Origin: DTYU01 sp040756575
GTDB lineage: Bacteria; Bacillota; Desulfotomaculia; Desulfotomaculales; Ammonificaceae
NCBI GenBank assembly: GCA_040756575.1
Contig: JBFLYP010000012.1
Location: 17,388-81,387 of the forward strand
Direction of reading: 5' to 3'
DNA: 64,000 bases
The notes beneath the pieces are model-generated. The model saw only the letters and a program-made list of their open reading frames with translations, had not been told where the DNA came from and searched no databases. Below, piece after piece: positions 50,360 to 58,248 of the stretch (position 1 is its first letter; the number at the start of each line of letters is the position of its first letter). Both the position numbers and the translations under genes were made by a program.

Positions 50360-52409
50360 GCTGTTTTTTAGGATTCAAGAGGTACCTGGGAACGGAACAA
50401 GAGGATTCTTGCGGGTAGATCCGGCGGAGATGAACCGGTCCGGCCTCAGGGTGGGGAGCATCGTGGCCGTAGAAGGCCGGCGCCGCACTTTGGCCTGCTT
50501 GATGCCGCTCTTTCCCGAAGACAGGGGCAAGAGGCTGGCCCAGCTTGACCGGCGCGTCTGCCGAAACGCCGGGGTCTCAACGGGCGAGACGGTAGCGGTT
50601 TATCCGGTTCAGCCGAAGGAAGCGAGAAAGATTGTGTTAGAGGGGCTTCCGAAACAGGGCGGAATAAACGCCGGCCTCCCCCTCGTTGCAGGCGATGAGG
50701 TGGTTCTGCACGATGGCAAGGGCAATCGTGCCGAGAGCCGTGTGGTCCTGCGGACCTTCCCCGAAGGGGACGTAGTTGTCGCCCCGGATACGGTTTTTGA
50801 GTTCAGCGACGGCCCGGTGAGGACATATGAAGCAGGATACGATAAAATCGGGGGGCTGGCCAAGGAGTTGGCCCGGGTGCGTGAGGTTATTGAGCTACCC
50901 CTCCGGTATCCCGAAGCCTTCTCCGCGCTGGGGATAGATCCGCCCAAAGGCGTGCTTCTTTTCGGACCTCCCGGTACGGGCAAAACTCTGATCGCCAGGT
51001 CGGTGGCAGCCGAAACGAACGCGATGTTCATGGCCATCAGCGGACCGGAAATCATGAACAAGTACTACGGTGAAAGCGAGGCCCGGCTGCGCGAGATATT
51101 CGAGCGGGCGAGGAACAACCCTCCGGCCATAATCTTCATTGATGAGATCGATGCCATCGCTCCAAAGAGGGAGGACGTTACGGGCGAGGTAGAAAAAAGG
51201 GTGGTTGCACAGCTCCTTGCCCTTCTCGACGGGCTGAAGACCCGCAAAGGGGTTGTGGTGGTCGGGGCAACGAACCTGCCCAACAGCTTAGATCCAGCCC
51301 TGCGCCGGCCGGGCCGGTTTGACCGGGAAATTTTTATCGGGCCGCCCGATGCCGCCGGGCGTTTTGAAATCCTCAAGATTCATACCCGGGATATGCCGCT
51401 CGCTGAGGATGTGGACCTCAGGAAGCTTGCGGATGTGACATACGGGTTTGTAGGCGCGGATATTCATGCGTTATGCCGGGAAGCAGCTATGTACTGCCTG
51501 CGGGAGTTTTTCCAGAACCGGTCAAGACCGATGCGACCCGACTGGAGAGAGATAAGGGTTAACAACGGCCATTTCGCGAAGGCTTTGAGGGATATTGAGC
51601 CTTCTTGTACCAGGGAGTTTCAGGCTGACTCTCCGCGCGCCTCCTGGGCGGACGTAGGGGGTTACTCCGATCTCAAACGGGCGCTTACGGAAGCGGTCAT
51701 CTGGCCTCACCAGTACAAAAGGTTCATGAAGCGGGCCGGTGTTTACGCTGCTAAGGGCATTCTATTGTACGGTCCGCCGGGAAACGGTAAGACGCTGCTG
51801 GCACGGGCCACAGCCGGTGAGGCCGGGGTGAACTTCATTGCTGTCAACGCACCTTCGCTGTTGTCAAAATGGGTGGGCGAATCCGAAAAGGCCGTGCGAA
51901 ATGTCTTTCGAAAGGCGCGTCAGGCCAGTCCTTGCATCCTCTTTTTTGACGAAATAGATGCACTGGTATCGGCAGGACCCTCTCAAGGACACAGATCGCT
52001 CAGCCAGTTTCTAACCGAACTTGACGGAACAGTAGAACTGCACGGCGTAACCACCATGGCGGCAACCAACCGGATTGAGGCGCTCGACCCGGCGCTGCTC
52101 CGAAGCGGCAGGCTGGAAATTCTCTTAGAAGTGGGTATGCCCGATGCGGAAGACCGCCGCGCGATTCTCGGGGTGCATACCAGGCAGATGCCGCTCGCGC
52201 GGGATGTTGATCTGGCCGAGATTTCTGCTCTCACCGCAGGGTATTCGGGCGCCGATTTGCGCCTCCTCTGCCAGAAAGCGGGAACCTGTGCCGTGCGGCA
52301 TTTCCTTGCGGCAGGCGGGACGGACGCCGAGAAGTTGTTCATTTCGCGGAGCCATTTTCATGAAGCTCTCAAGGAGATGGCGGAAATTCGGAGGGGGTTG
52401 CCGAATTGA
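50352..52409 (+). CDS. Cdc48/VAT-like double AAA+ ATPase in the gas-vesicle cluster
   Basis: 685 residues: an N-domain of the double-psi-barrel kind (FLRVDPAEMNRSGLRVGSIV), D1 with Walker A GPPGTGKT and Walker B IIFIDEIDAIAP, and D2 with GPPGNGKT and ILFFDEIDALVS plus arginine-finger segments (RRPGRFDRE; LLRSGRLE). It is most like archaeal/bacterial Cdc48 unfoldases. Overlaps with both neighbours show it is part of the gvp operon. It probably remodels or extracts vesicle proteins during assembly or turnover. Confidence 0.9.
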   Translation: MDRLFFRIQEVPGNGTRGFLRVDPAEMNRSGLRVGSIVAVEGRRRTLACLMPLFPEDRGKRLAQLDRRVCRNAGVSTGETVAVYPVQPKEARKIVLEGLPKQGGINAGLPLVAGDEVVLHDGKGNRAESRVVLRTFPEGDVVVAPDTVFEFSDGPVRTYEAGYDKIGGLAKELARVREVIELPLRYPEAFSALGIDPPKGVLLFGPPGTGKTLIARSVAAETNAMFMAISGPEIMNKYYGESEARLREIFERARNNPPAIIFIDEIDAIAPKREDVTGEVEKRVVAQLLALLDGLKTRKGVVVVGATNLPNSLDPALRRPGRFDREIFIGPPDAAGRFEILKIHTRDMPLAEDVDLRKLADVTYGFVGADIHALCREAAMYCLREFFQNRSRPMRPDWREIRVNNGHFAKALRDIEPSCTREFQADSPRASWADVGGYSDLKRALTEAVIWPHQYKRFMKRAGVYAAKGILLYGPPGNGKTLLARATAGEAGVNFIAVNAPSLLSKWVGESEKAVRNVFRKARQASPCILFFDEIDALVSAGPSQGHRSLSQFLTELDGTVELHGVTTMAATNRIEALDPALLRSGRLEILLEVGMPDAEDRRAILGVHTRQMPLARDVDLAEISALTAGYSGADLRLLCQKAGTCAVRHFLAAGGTDAEKLFISRSHFHEALKEMAEIRRGLPN

Positions 52410-53152
52410 ATGAATCCTTGCTTTACCTGTATGCAATAGGAGGCGGGGAGTTTATTCCTCCTCCTGCGGAGCCTCTGCGCGAGGTCTTCACCGTTTGCTA
52501 CGATGGCCTAACGGCATTTGTAGCGCCTGTGCCGGTTGGGGAGCACGAGGTGAGCAGGGAGGCGATGATCTCCCACCAGAAGGTTGTAGGGGCGCTCTGG
52601 TCTATGACCCCGGTTGTCCCGGTGAGTTTTGGTACCGTCTTACGGGACCGGACCGAGGTTGAAAGGCTTTTGGAAATGAATAGAGAGGAGCTTGAGGCAG
52701 CCCTAAAGAGATTGATCGGACGCATCGAACTTGGGCTCAAAGTATTCTGGAAAAAGGAGGTTTTTGCGGCCAGGTTCGGGGAGAGGGATCCTGCTGTGGC
52801 CGAATTGATAAGAAAGGCGCAGGAGAGCGGCAGTGAGCGGTCCTATCCCGTAATGGCGAAGGTTGGCGAGCTTGTCGAGGCTAAGGTGCAGGAGGCAAGG
52901 AGCTTATTCGAACGGGAGGTTCACCGCGTCCTGGCGGGTTCGGCTGAAGATGCGGTCCTTAATGAGATCTTGACGATCCGGATGGTCTTGAACGCTGCCT
53001 ACCTCGTGAGTAAAGAGGACGAACTTCTCTTCGATCAACAGGTCAACCAACTTCTTGAGCCCCGCCTGGGCGAGTTCGATGTACGCTATACCGGCCCCTG
53101 GCCGCCCTATAACTTCGCAAGACTGCGGCTGAAATTGCAGTCGGAAAGATAG
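52406..53152 (+). CDS. Gas vesicle GvpF/GvpL family protein 1
   Basis: 248 residues of the GvpF/L family: N-terminal LLYLYAIGG, VVPVSFGTVLRDRTEVERLL, a helical middle and the family end GPWPPYNFARLRL. These proteins interact with GvpA and probably cap or nucleate the vesicle. TTG start overlaps the AAA gene by 4 bases. It is one of three F/L paralogues here. Confidence 0.9.
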   Translation: MNESLLYLYAIGGGEFIPPPAEPLREVFTVCYDGLTAFVAPVPVGEHEVSREAMISHQKVVGALWSMTPVVPVSFGTVLRDRTEVERLLEMNREELEAALKRLIGRIELGLKVFWKKEVFAARFGERDPAVAELIRKAQESGSERSYPVMAKVGELVEAKVQEARSLFEREVHRVLAGSAEDAVLNEILTIRMVLNAAYLVSKEDELLFDQQVNQLLEPRLGEFDVRYTGPWPPYNFARLRLKLQSER

Positions 53153-53161
53153 GGAAAGAGG

Positions 53162-53416
53162 ATGTTTTTGATAGATGATCTTCTGCTTGCCCCCGTTCGG
53201 GGTCTATTGCGCATAGTGCAAGAGATACACGACCATGCTCAGCGGGAGTTCTTAAGCGAGGAGAACATCTTGAAGCAACTTGCCGCCTTGCAGATCGAGT
53301 ATGAAATGGGCAACATTTCCCGTCAGGAGTTCGAGCAAGAGGAGGCCAAGTTGCTGGAGCGGCTGCGCCTGGCACGCGCCGCGCGGGTGTTGCCGGATCA
53401 GGAACAGGAGGGGTAA
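53162..53416 (+). CDS. gvpG: Gas vesicle protein GvpG
   Basis: 84 residues, starting FLIDDLLLAPVRGLLRIVQE and continuing as a charged helix (LAALQIEYEMGNISRQEFEQ, EEAKLLERLR), the GvpG pattern. Minor vesicle-assembly protein. It lies between two gvpF/L genes with 1-9 base gaps, the order seen in other gvpF-G-L sets. Confidence 0.9.
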   Translation: MFLIDDLLLAPVRGLLRIVQEIHDHAQREFLSEENILKQLAALQIEYEMGNISRQEFEQEEAKLLERLRLARAARVLPDQEQEG

Positions 53417-53417
53417 T

Positions 53418-54212
53418 ATGGCCTGTTATTTGTATGCGCTCTGTTATAAGGACACCGCCCCGGCTCCTTTTTCATCCTGGCCACGGGGAGTCAGTCCGGG
53501 CGGGGAACTCTCTTACGTTTGCTTCGGTCCCATAGCGGGTCTGGTTCAGGAAGTGAACCTCTCTGAGTTTGGTACAGAGGCACTCGCGCAGAACATACAA
53601 AGGATTGAGTGGCTCGAGGAGAAGGTCCGGGCTCATGACGAGGTCGTAAGACACCTCTTCAGTGAGGTTGACGCCGTGGTACCGGTGCGGTTTTGCACCA
53701 TATTCAGGACGGAAGAAAGGGTAAAAGAGCTTCTCCGGAAACAGGCGGAGATGATCCTTGCCGATTTCAACAGGCTCCGCGCAGCCGCGGAGTGGGGCGT
53801 GAAAGTTTACGTCAATGAAAAGCAATCTTTACAGGCCGCAGAGCACGCGTGTGAGGTAAGCCAGGAGGCCGGCAGCGGCATCCAGTATCTTCGCAGGAAG
53901 CAGCAGCAGGAGAAACTTGCCCGCCAGGTAAAGGAATGGATCAGGGGGGAGGTGAACGACTGCCACCAGTCGTTGGTTAAACTGAGTCGCGAGTACCGGG
54001 TTAATCCGTGTGAGGGAAGTAAACTTGACGAGCGGATGGCGCTCAACAGCGTTTACCTTGTCGACCGAACAAGAAAAGGGGAGTGGCTCGCGGAACTGGA
54101 GAGGTTTAGCGGCCGCTGGAGCGGGAGGAGCCTGCGCCTGGAAGTATCCGGTCCCTGGCCTCCGTACAGCTTTGTGACGCCTGCCATGGAACGGGATGAG
54201 CCAGATGAATGA
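53418..54212 (+). CDS. Gas vesicle GvpF/GvpL family protein 2
   Basis: 264 residues. ACYLYALCYK start, the VVPVRFCTIFRTEERVKELL core, a long charged coiled-coil-like insert (GSGIQYLRRKQQQEKLARQV), and the SGPWPPYSFV end. The position after gvpG suggests the GvpL role. ATG at 53418 starts immediately after the gvpG stop. Confidence 0.9.
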   Translation: MACYLYALCYKDTAPAPFSSWPRGVSPGGELSYVCFGPIAGLVQEVNLSEFGTEALAQNIQRIEWLEEKVRAHDEVVRHLFSEVDAVVPVRFCTIFRTEERVKELLRKQAEMILADFNRLRAAAEWGVKVYVNEKQSLQAAEHACEVSQEAGSGIQYLRRKQQQEKLARQVKEWIRGEVNDCHQSLVKLSREYRVNPCEGSKLDERMALNSVYLVDRTRKGEWLAELERFSGRWSGRSLRLEVSGPWPPYSFVTPAMERDEPDE

Positions 54213-54384
54213 GGTTATAACCAACGAGCATATGACACTGCTTGAACTGCTTGACCGCTTGCTCAACAAGGGTGTCATGATCTGGGGCGATCTGGTCATC
54301 TCGGTGGCAGACATCGACCTGGTCTATCTGCGTCTGCAACTCTTATTGGCAGCCGTTGAAACGCTCAGGGGTGAGCCGAAATGA
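54196..54384 (+). CDS. GvpA-family minor protein (GvpM/GvpS type)
   Basis: 62 residues with the GvpA-family core LLDRLLNKGVMIWGDLVISV then ADIDLVYLRLQLLLAAVETL. The IWGD and VADIDLVYL variants are typical of the minor GvpM/GvpS branch rather than the shell protein. Overlaps the F/L genes on both sides (17 and 4 bases). Minor structural or nucleating component. Confidence 0.85.
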   Translation: MSQMNEVITNEHMTLLELLDRLLNKGVMIWGDLVISVADIDLVYLRLQLLLAAVETLRGEPK

Positions 54385-55088
54385 GTACGGAACTCTTGTT
54401 ATTCGGATTTATTCGGGCTGCGGCAACGGAACTCGTAAAACAGGCGGGGGCCCCGGCGCTTCTCGCCGTTGCCGGTAAAACCACCGCCGGAGTGGCGGCC
54501 CCGGCGGACGCCTGGCCTCAGGGACTTACCGGGCTGCAACTGCAAAACGAGGTTCTATGGCGGCTGCACGATCTGGACGCGGTGCTGCCGGCCCGCGCCG
54601 GCACCATTTTTGCCTCGGAAGATGATTTGCAGGATCTTGTTGAAAGATACAACAATGAGATTGCCGGGAGACTTGAGTTGGTTGCTGGAAAGGTTGAGCT
54701 GGGTCTTGAAGTTCGGGCCCCCAACGGTTACAGGAATTTTACCCCGGCATTAAGCCCCGGCAGAAGGTATCTCCAGCGCCTTGGTGGCGCCGTCTGCGAC
54801 TCCGGGCCCATCGGTGTTTTCTGCACCCAATTAAACCGGAGGCTAAAAGAAATCAGCACAGAGGGCGAAAGGCTGGTCTGTCTCCGGGCTAACACCATTT
54901 TTCGTGCCAGCTACCTTGTGCCAAAGGAAAATACGGCTACCTTCAGAGACATAGTTACCGAAGAAGTCGGGAGAATGAGAGAACTTGAGTTTTTAATCAC
55001 CGGGCCGTGGCCCCCTTACAGCTTCTCCCATCTGGAATTGTACAAAGATCAAAGAAAAAGCGGGGTGATCCCCGATCAGCCCGGTTGA
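54381..55088 (+). CDS. Gas vesicle GvpF/GvpL family protein 3
   Basis: 235 residues; a diverged F/L member lacking the LYAI start but with VLPARAGTIFASEDDLQDLV and the ending ITGPWPPYSFSHLELY. ATG overlaps the previous stop by 4 bases. The C-terminal coding sequence overlaps the probable gvpK start. Confidence 0.88.
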   Translation: MSTELLLFGFIRAAATELVKQAGAPALLAVAGKTTAGVAAPADAWPQGLTGLQLQNEVLWRLHDLDAVLPARAGTIFASEDDLQDLVERYNNEIAGRLELVAGKVELGLEVRAPNGYRNFTPALSPGRRYLQRLGGAVCDSGPIGVFCTQLNRRLKEISTEGERLVCLRANTIFRASYLVPKENTATFRDIVTEEVGRMRELEFLITGPWPPYSFSHLELYKDQRKSGVIPDQPG

Positions 55089-55362
55089 AGGAAACGGCTG
55101 TAAAAGGCTCTCCCTCGAGCCGGAAAAAGTCGAGCAGGGTCTGGCCCGGCTTGTGCTCGCGGTCATCGAACTCATCAGGCGGTTGATGGAAAAACAAGCC
55201 TTGAGGCGAGTAGAGGCCGGCAGCCTGACACCTGATGAGGAGGAGCAATTAGGACTCACCCTGCTGCGACTCGATGAAAAGATTGACGAACTGTGCGGGG
55301 TCTTCGGTCTCAGTCGTGAGGATTTGGACCTCGATCTCGGACCAATAGGCAAATTATACTAA
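55075..55362 (+). CDS. gvpK: Gas vesicle protein GvpK
   Basis: The GvpK family core is LEPEKVEQGLARLVLAVIEL, RRLMEKQALRRVEAGSLT and LDLDLGPIGKLY. The conserved LEPEKVEQGL begins at 55114, upstream of the first GTG (55153), and an in-frame TGA stands at 55066. No ATG, GTG or TTG lies between. GGGGTGAT (55062-55069) is followed by ATC at 55075, the proposed start, giving 95 residues. Starting at 55153 would remove about a quarter of the conserved domain. Overlaps the third gvpF/L gene by 14 bases. Confidence 0.85.
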   Translation: MSPVEGNGCKRLSLEPEKVEQGLARLVLAVIELIRRLMEKQALRRVEAGSLTPDEEEQLGLTLLRLDEKIDELCGVFGLSREDLDLDLGPIGKLY

Positions 55363-55468
55363 TATTAGCACTACATGTTAACACACGGCATTAATAAGCA
55401 TATTATGTAACCAGAACTGCCGTATGTGCTGGTAAGGCAGAATTAAATAAAGAAAGGGGTTGCATACA

Positions 55469-55690
55469 ATGGCCGTACAAAAAAGCACTGACGCGTCCAG
55501 CCTCGCCGAAGTTATTGACCGGATTCTCGACAAGGGCATCGTCATCGATGCGTGGGCCAGAGTATCATTGGTAGGAATCGAGTTACTGGCTATAGAGGCG
55601 CGCATCGTGATTGCCAGCGTCGAAACATGGTTGAAGTACGCAGAAGCTGTCGGCCTCACAAAAGAGAATCCCATCTTGGCGGCAGCTTAG
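55469..55690 (+). CDS. gvpA: Gas vesicle major structural protein GvpA
   Basis: 73 residues. The shell-protein consensus is nearly complete: SLAEVIDRILDKGIVIDAWA, RVSLVGIELLAIEARIVIAS, VETWLKYAEAVGL. Amphipathic protein that forms the ribbed hollow vesicle. ATG follows AAAGGGG at good spacing. The 106-base AT-rich gap upstream is the largest in the cluster and probably carries its own promoter, as shell protein must be made in excess. Confidence 0.96.
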   Translation: MAVQKSTDASSLAEVIDRILDKGIVIDAWARVSLVGIELLAIEARIVIASVETWLKYAEAVGLTKENPILAAA

Positions 55691-55777
55691 TGAAACGGAG
55701 GGCGGAGCCACCACTGCGCTCCGCCTTCAATCACCCGCTTCTCGTTGGTAAATCAAGGCTAAAAGGGGGTGAATACC

Positions 55778-56080
55778 TTGACGAGATCAAGCGACATGAA
55801 ACAATTAGGGGAAGAAATCGTTTTGGGCCTCAGGGATCGGCTCGAGCTACTGAAGGAGACGCGCGAGTATACCAGGCGGCTCCTGGCTAAATTCGAGTCG
55901 GAACGCAGGGAGATGTACCAGCAGTTGCGGCAGATGCTGGATGACGACCGCCAGCAGAGAGCCGAATTCTTAGCCGAATTCCTTGGCGAGTTACGTCAAG
56001 AGAATGCGCGGACCCGCGAGACGTGGCGGGAGATTCTCGAGGAACTGCGGCGTATCCGGGAGCAGGGAGGCTCTGGATGA
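55778..56080 (+). CDS. Coiled-coil gas-vesicle-associated protein (possible GvpC analogue)
   Basis: About 100 residues, almost wholly alpha-helical and highly charged: LRDRLELLKETREYTRRLLA, KFESERREMYQQLRQMLDDD, RQQRAEFLAEFLGELRQENA. No family recognised. A ~30-residue periodicity with aromatic/leucine anchors recalls GvpC, the outer reinforcing protein, but identity is not shown. TTG at 55778 suits AAAAGGGGGT best; GTG 55769 and ATG 55796 are alternatives. Between gvpA and gvpJ. Confidence 0.7.
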   Translation: MTRSSDMKQLGEEIVLGLRDRLELLKETREYTRRLLAKFESERREMYQQLRQMLDDDRQQRAEFLAEFLGELRQENARTRETWREILEELRRIREQGGSG

Positions 56081-56105
56081 AAGCACCGGCAAAGGTGGAG
56101 ACGGG

Positions 56106-56450
56106 ATGAGCACCATAACTAAGGCTACCGAAGCTTCAAACCTTGTGGACATCCTGGAACGGGTCCTTGATAAAGGAGTGGTGATCGCCGGAGACATCAA
56201 GATCTCTCTGGCGGACGTTGACCTCCTTACGATTAAGATTCGCCTCCTGGTAGCGTCGGTTGACCGGGCCAGGGAAATGGGCATCAACTGGTGGGAGCAT
56301 GACCCGTACCTGACGGTCCGAAGCCCTCAAACCGTTAACGGAGAAACTCACCCTGGTGAAGTCAGTAATAATGCCGGTTATGCTTCGGTGCCTCAAACGA
56401 CTAAACGAAAAGCATGTACTTATTACGTCAGAAGTAAGGTCGAGTCCTGA
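56106..56450 (+). CDS. gvpJ: Gas vesicle protein GvpJ
   Basis: 114 residues; GvpA-family core with GvpJ hallmarks (LERVLDKGVVIAGDIKISLA, DVDLLTIKIRLLVASVDRAR, EMGINWWEHDPYL). Minor protein that influences vesicle shape. The last ~50 residues after the DPYL segment are low in conservation and partly encoded near an R1 repeat. Last gene of the cluster. Confidence 0.9.
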   Translation: MSTITKATEASNLVDILERVLDKGVVIAGDIKISLADVDLLTIKIRLLVASVDRAREMGINWWEHDPYLTVRSPQTVNGETHPGEVSNNAGYASVPQTTKRKACTYYVRSKVES

Positions 56451-56585
56451 GGGACCGCTGCAAAACTTGGCCTGCAAATGGGAAGTTGTGAGGTGGGAGG
56501 TTGGAGGTGGGATTTTAAGGGAGAAATTCGCTTAACGAATTTCTTCAAGAATTCCCACTTCCAACCCCATACACTTCTAAACGGC
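56445..56585 (+). repeat. R1 repeat after the gas-vesicle cluster
   Basis: Begins GACCGCTGCAAAACTTGGCC, continues with GGGAAGTTGTGAGGTGGG words, central GAAATTCGCTTAACGAATTTC hairpin (as two arms) and CCCACTTCCAACCCC. Likely acts as the intergenic spacer or terminator. Confidence 0.65.
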
Positions 56586-56705
56586 CCCCGTGCTTTTACC
56601 CCTGGGATGAAAAATTGATGAATGTCTTTGCGGCATCAGTAATTGGTCTTGCACGCGTTTCTCCAGCGGCCGACATTACGGCCGACGACTACTGTTAAAA
56701 CAACC

Positions 56706-57170
56706 CTACTGACTTTGTCCCTGAAACCACACCGTGATTAAACTGTTCTGTCCCGGGTTTGCGTTCTTATAATTTATCCGGGCGTACCGCAGGAAAAACT
56801 GAAGTACGAATAACCGGTTTGCCCCGGCTTCAATCACATACGGCAATTCGCCGAAGGAATCCCAGGTTATTCCATCCGGGCTCAGCTCCGGTTGGGCCAC
56901 CACCGGGTTGGCTCCGTCGTTCAGGACAAGAAAAGAAAAGGTTCTGATTCTGGAGATGTCGATGTGTTTACTGTGATTTTCCTCGTCGCAGGTCGGCAAA
57001 CCATGTTCGGCGATATTGATAAACTCCGGTTTAGGCCGGCAGGAGTTCTGTTGGCAGATTATGCCCGCGCAGGAAAAGACCGACAGTATTCCCAACACAT
57101 ACCCGAGATTTAGACAATCATGCGGTTGGAGTAACAACGCTTGTTCCGCAGAACCGCGTTTTTGCTTCAT
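56706..57170 (-). CDS. DUF6385-like protein, small
   Basis: About 154 residues. The C-terminal half (RTFSFLVLNDGANPVVAQPE, LSPDGITWDSFGE, FFLRYARINYKNA, ITVWFQGQ) is homologous by eye to the C-terminal domain of the neighbouring repeat protein. The N-terminal half has six cysteines. ATG at 57170; TTG 57173 and GTG 57179 lie closer to AGGAGG. No clear signal peptide. DUF6385 naming is from memory. Confidence 0.65.
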   Translation of the reverse strand: MKQKRGSAEQALLLQPHDCLNLGYVLGILSVFSCAGIICQQNSCRPKPEFINIAEHGLPTCDEENHSKHIDISRIRTFSFLVLNDGANPVVAQPELSPDGITWDSFGELPYVIEAGANRLFVLQFFLRYARINYKNANPGQNSLITVWFQGQSQ

Positions 57171-57252
57171 CAAGTACACAGGCCTCCTGGGTTGTGGAAT
57201 ACCGGTACCGGTACGCCCGGAACGTAAACCGCTTACAGAAATCTGTTCAAGA

Positions 57253-58119
57253 CTAACTCTGGCCCTGGAGGTAGATATTCAGGGTGACGGCGCTGGTTGG
57301 ACCGTCAATGGCTGCGTAGTATACCCTGGCGTACTTCAGGAAGACGTTGGCCACGAGGGTGGTCAGATCGCCTTGGTTTAGGGTGACCACTGGTGAATCA
57401 TCGTTCCAAGCAACGGCGTCCGGACTCACCTGCAGCTTCACGGTTGCCCTGCCGTTTTCGGTGCTGTTGTTCACTACGGCGAGGCTCCACTGGCTGAGAC
57501 TAAGCACGTTATAAGTATCGGCCGGGCCTCCGGCCGGGCTTGCATTATCGGCGATCACCGCTGAAACGTCGGTGGTAGCTAATGTTTGTTCCACAGCGAG
57601 ACCGGTGCTGGTAATCAGGAGGCCGCCCGCAGGCGGGGTGATGCTCAGGCCGCCCGTTGGCGGGGTGATCGATAAACCGCCGGCCGGAGGCGTAATAGAC
57701 AGACCCTCGGCGGGCGCCGTCACGGTCAAACCGTTGGCCGGCGGCGTGATGTTCAGTCCGCCGGATGGCGGGGTGATAGAAAGACCGCCGCTGGGAGGGG
57801 TGATAGCCAGGCCGGTGCTGGTGATGGCAAGCCCCGCTGTGGGCGGTGTGATGCTCAGGCCGCCCGTTGGCGGGGTGATCGATAAACCGCCGGCCGGAGG
57901 CGTAATAGACAGACCCTCGGCGGGCGCCGTGACGGTCAAACCGTTGGCCGGCGGCGTAATGCTCAGCCCGCCGGATGGCGGGGTAATGGACAGGCCTTCG
58001 GCCGGTGCGGTAACCGCCACGTTACCCGATGAGTCGGTATACAGCGCCACATTCTGGCTGCCGTAGATTTTTATTCGCGCAAGATCCGGGTTGTCTTGGA
58101 AGACCTTAAAGTTGGGCAT
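57253..58119 (-). CDS. DUF6385-like repeat protein with GLSITPPxG repeats
   Basis: 288 residues. A short N-terminal part (FKVFQDNPDLARIKIYGSQN) is followed by about 16 units of 7-9 residues of the form GLSITPPxG, GLTVTAPAE or GLAITST, then a C-terminal beta domain (SLAVVNNSTENGRATVKLQV, VFLKYARVYYAAIDG, LNIYLQGQ). The repeats form two large near-identical blocks, pointing to recent duplication. ATG at 58119 follows GAAGGAGG. No signal peptide. The 9-residue period with regular hydrophobic positions suggests a beta-solenoid spacer. Substrate for the adjacent glycosyltransferases is possible through its Ser/Thr. Confidence 0.75.
   Translation of the reverse strand: MPNFKVFQDNPDLARIKIYGSQNVALYTDSSGNVAVTAPAEGLSITPPSGGLSITPPANGLTVTAPAEGLSITPPAGGLSITPPTGGLSITPPTAGLAITSTGLAITPPSGGLSITPPSGGLNITPPANGLTVTAPAEGLSITPPAGGLSITPPTGGLSITPPAGGLLITSTGLAVEQTLATTDVSAVIADNASPAGGPADTYNVLSLSQWSLAVVNNSTENGRATVKLQVSPDAVAWNDDSPVVTLNQGDLTTLVANVFLKYARVYYAAIDGPTSAVTLNIYLQGQS
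57600..58010 (-). repeat. In-frame 27-bp tandem repeats with block duplication
   Basis: Two blocks, about 57635-57810 and 57845-58000, match almost base for base (shared strings include GTGATGCTCAGGCCGCCCG and GTAATAGACAGACCCTCGG). They encode the GLSITPPxG units. Confidence 0.8.
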
Positions 58120-58248
58120 GGATTTTTCCTCCTTCAAATTTATGAGAAGGTTTCGTTTGCTCACAGGATATTTGTGGCAGATGTAGAGTGTTACAGTTAC
58201 CGGGCATATATTGAGTAAGAAAATTATTGTCAGGGGTTGCGGCAAGGC

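Noticed and set aside
57600..58010. CRISPR-like regular 27-bp repeats
   Set aside because: The repeats are contiguous, in frame and encode GLSITPPxG units; there are no unique spacers and no cas genes.
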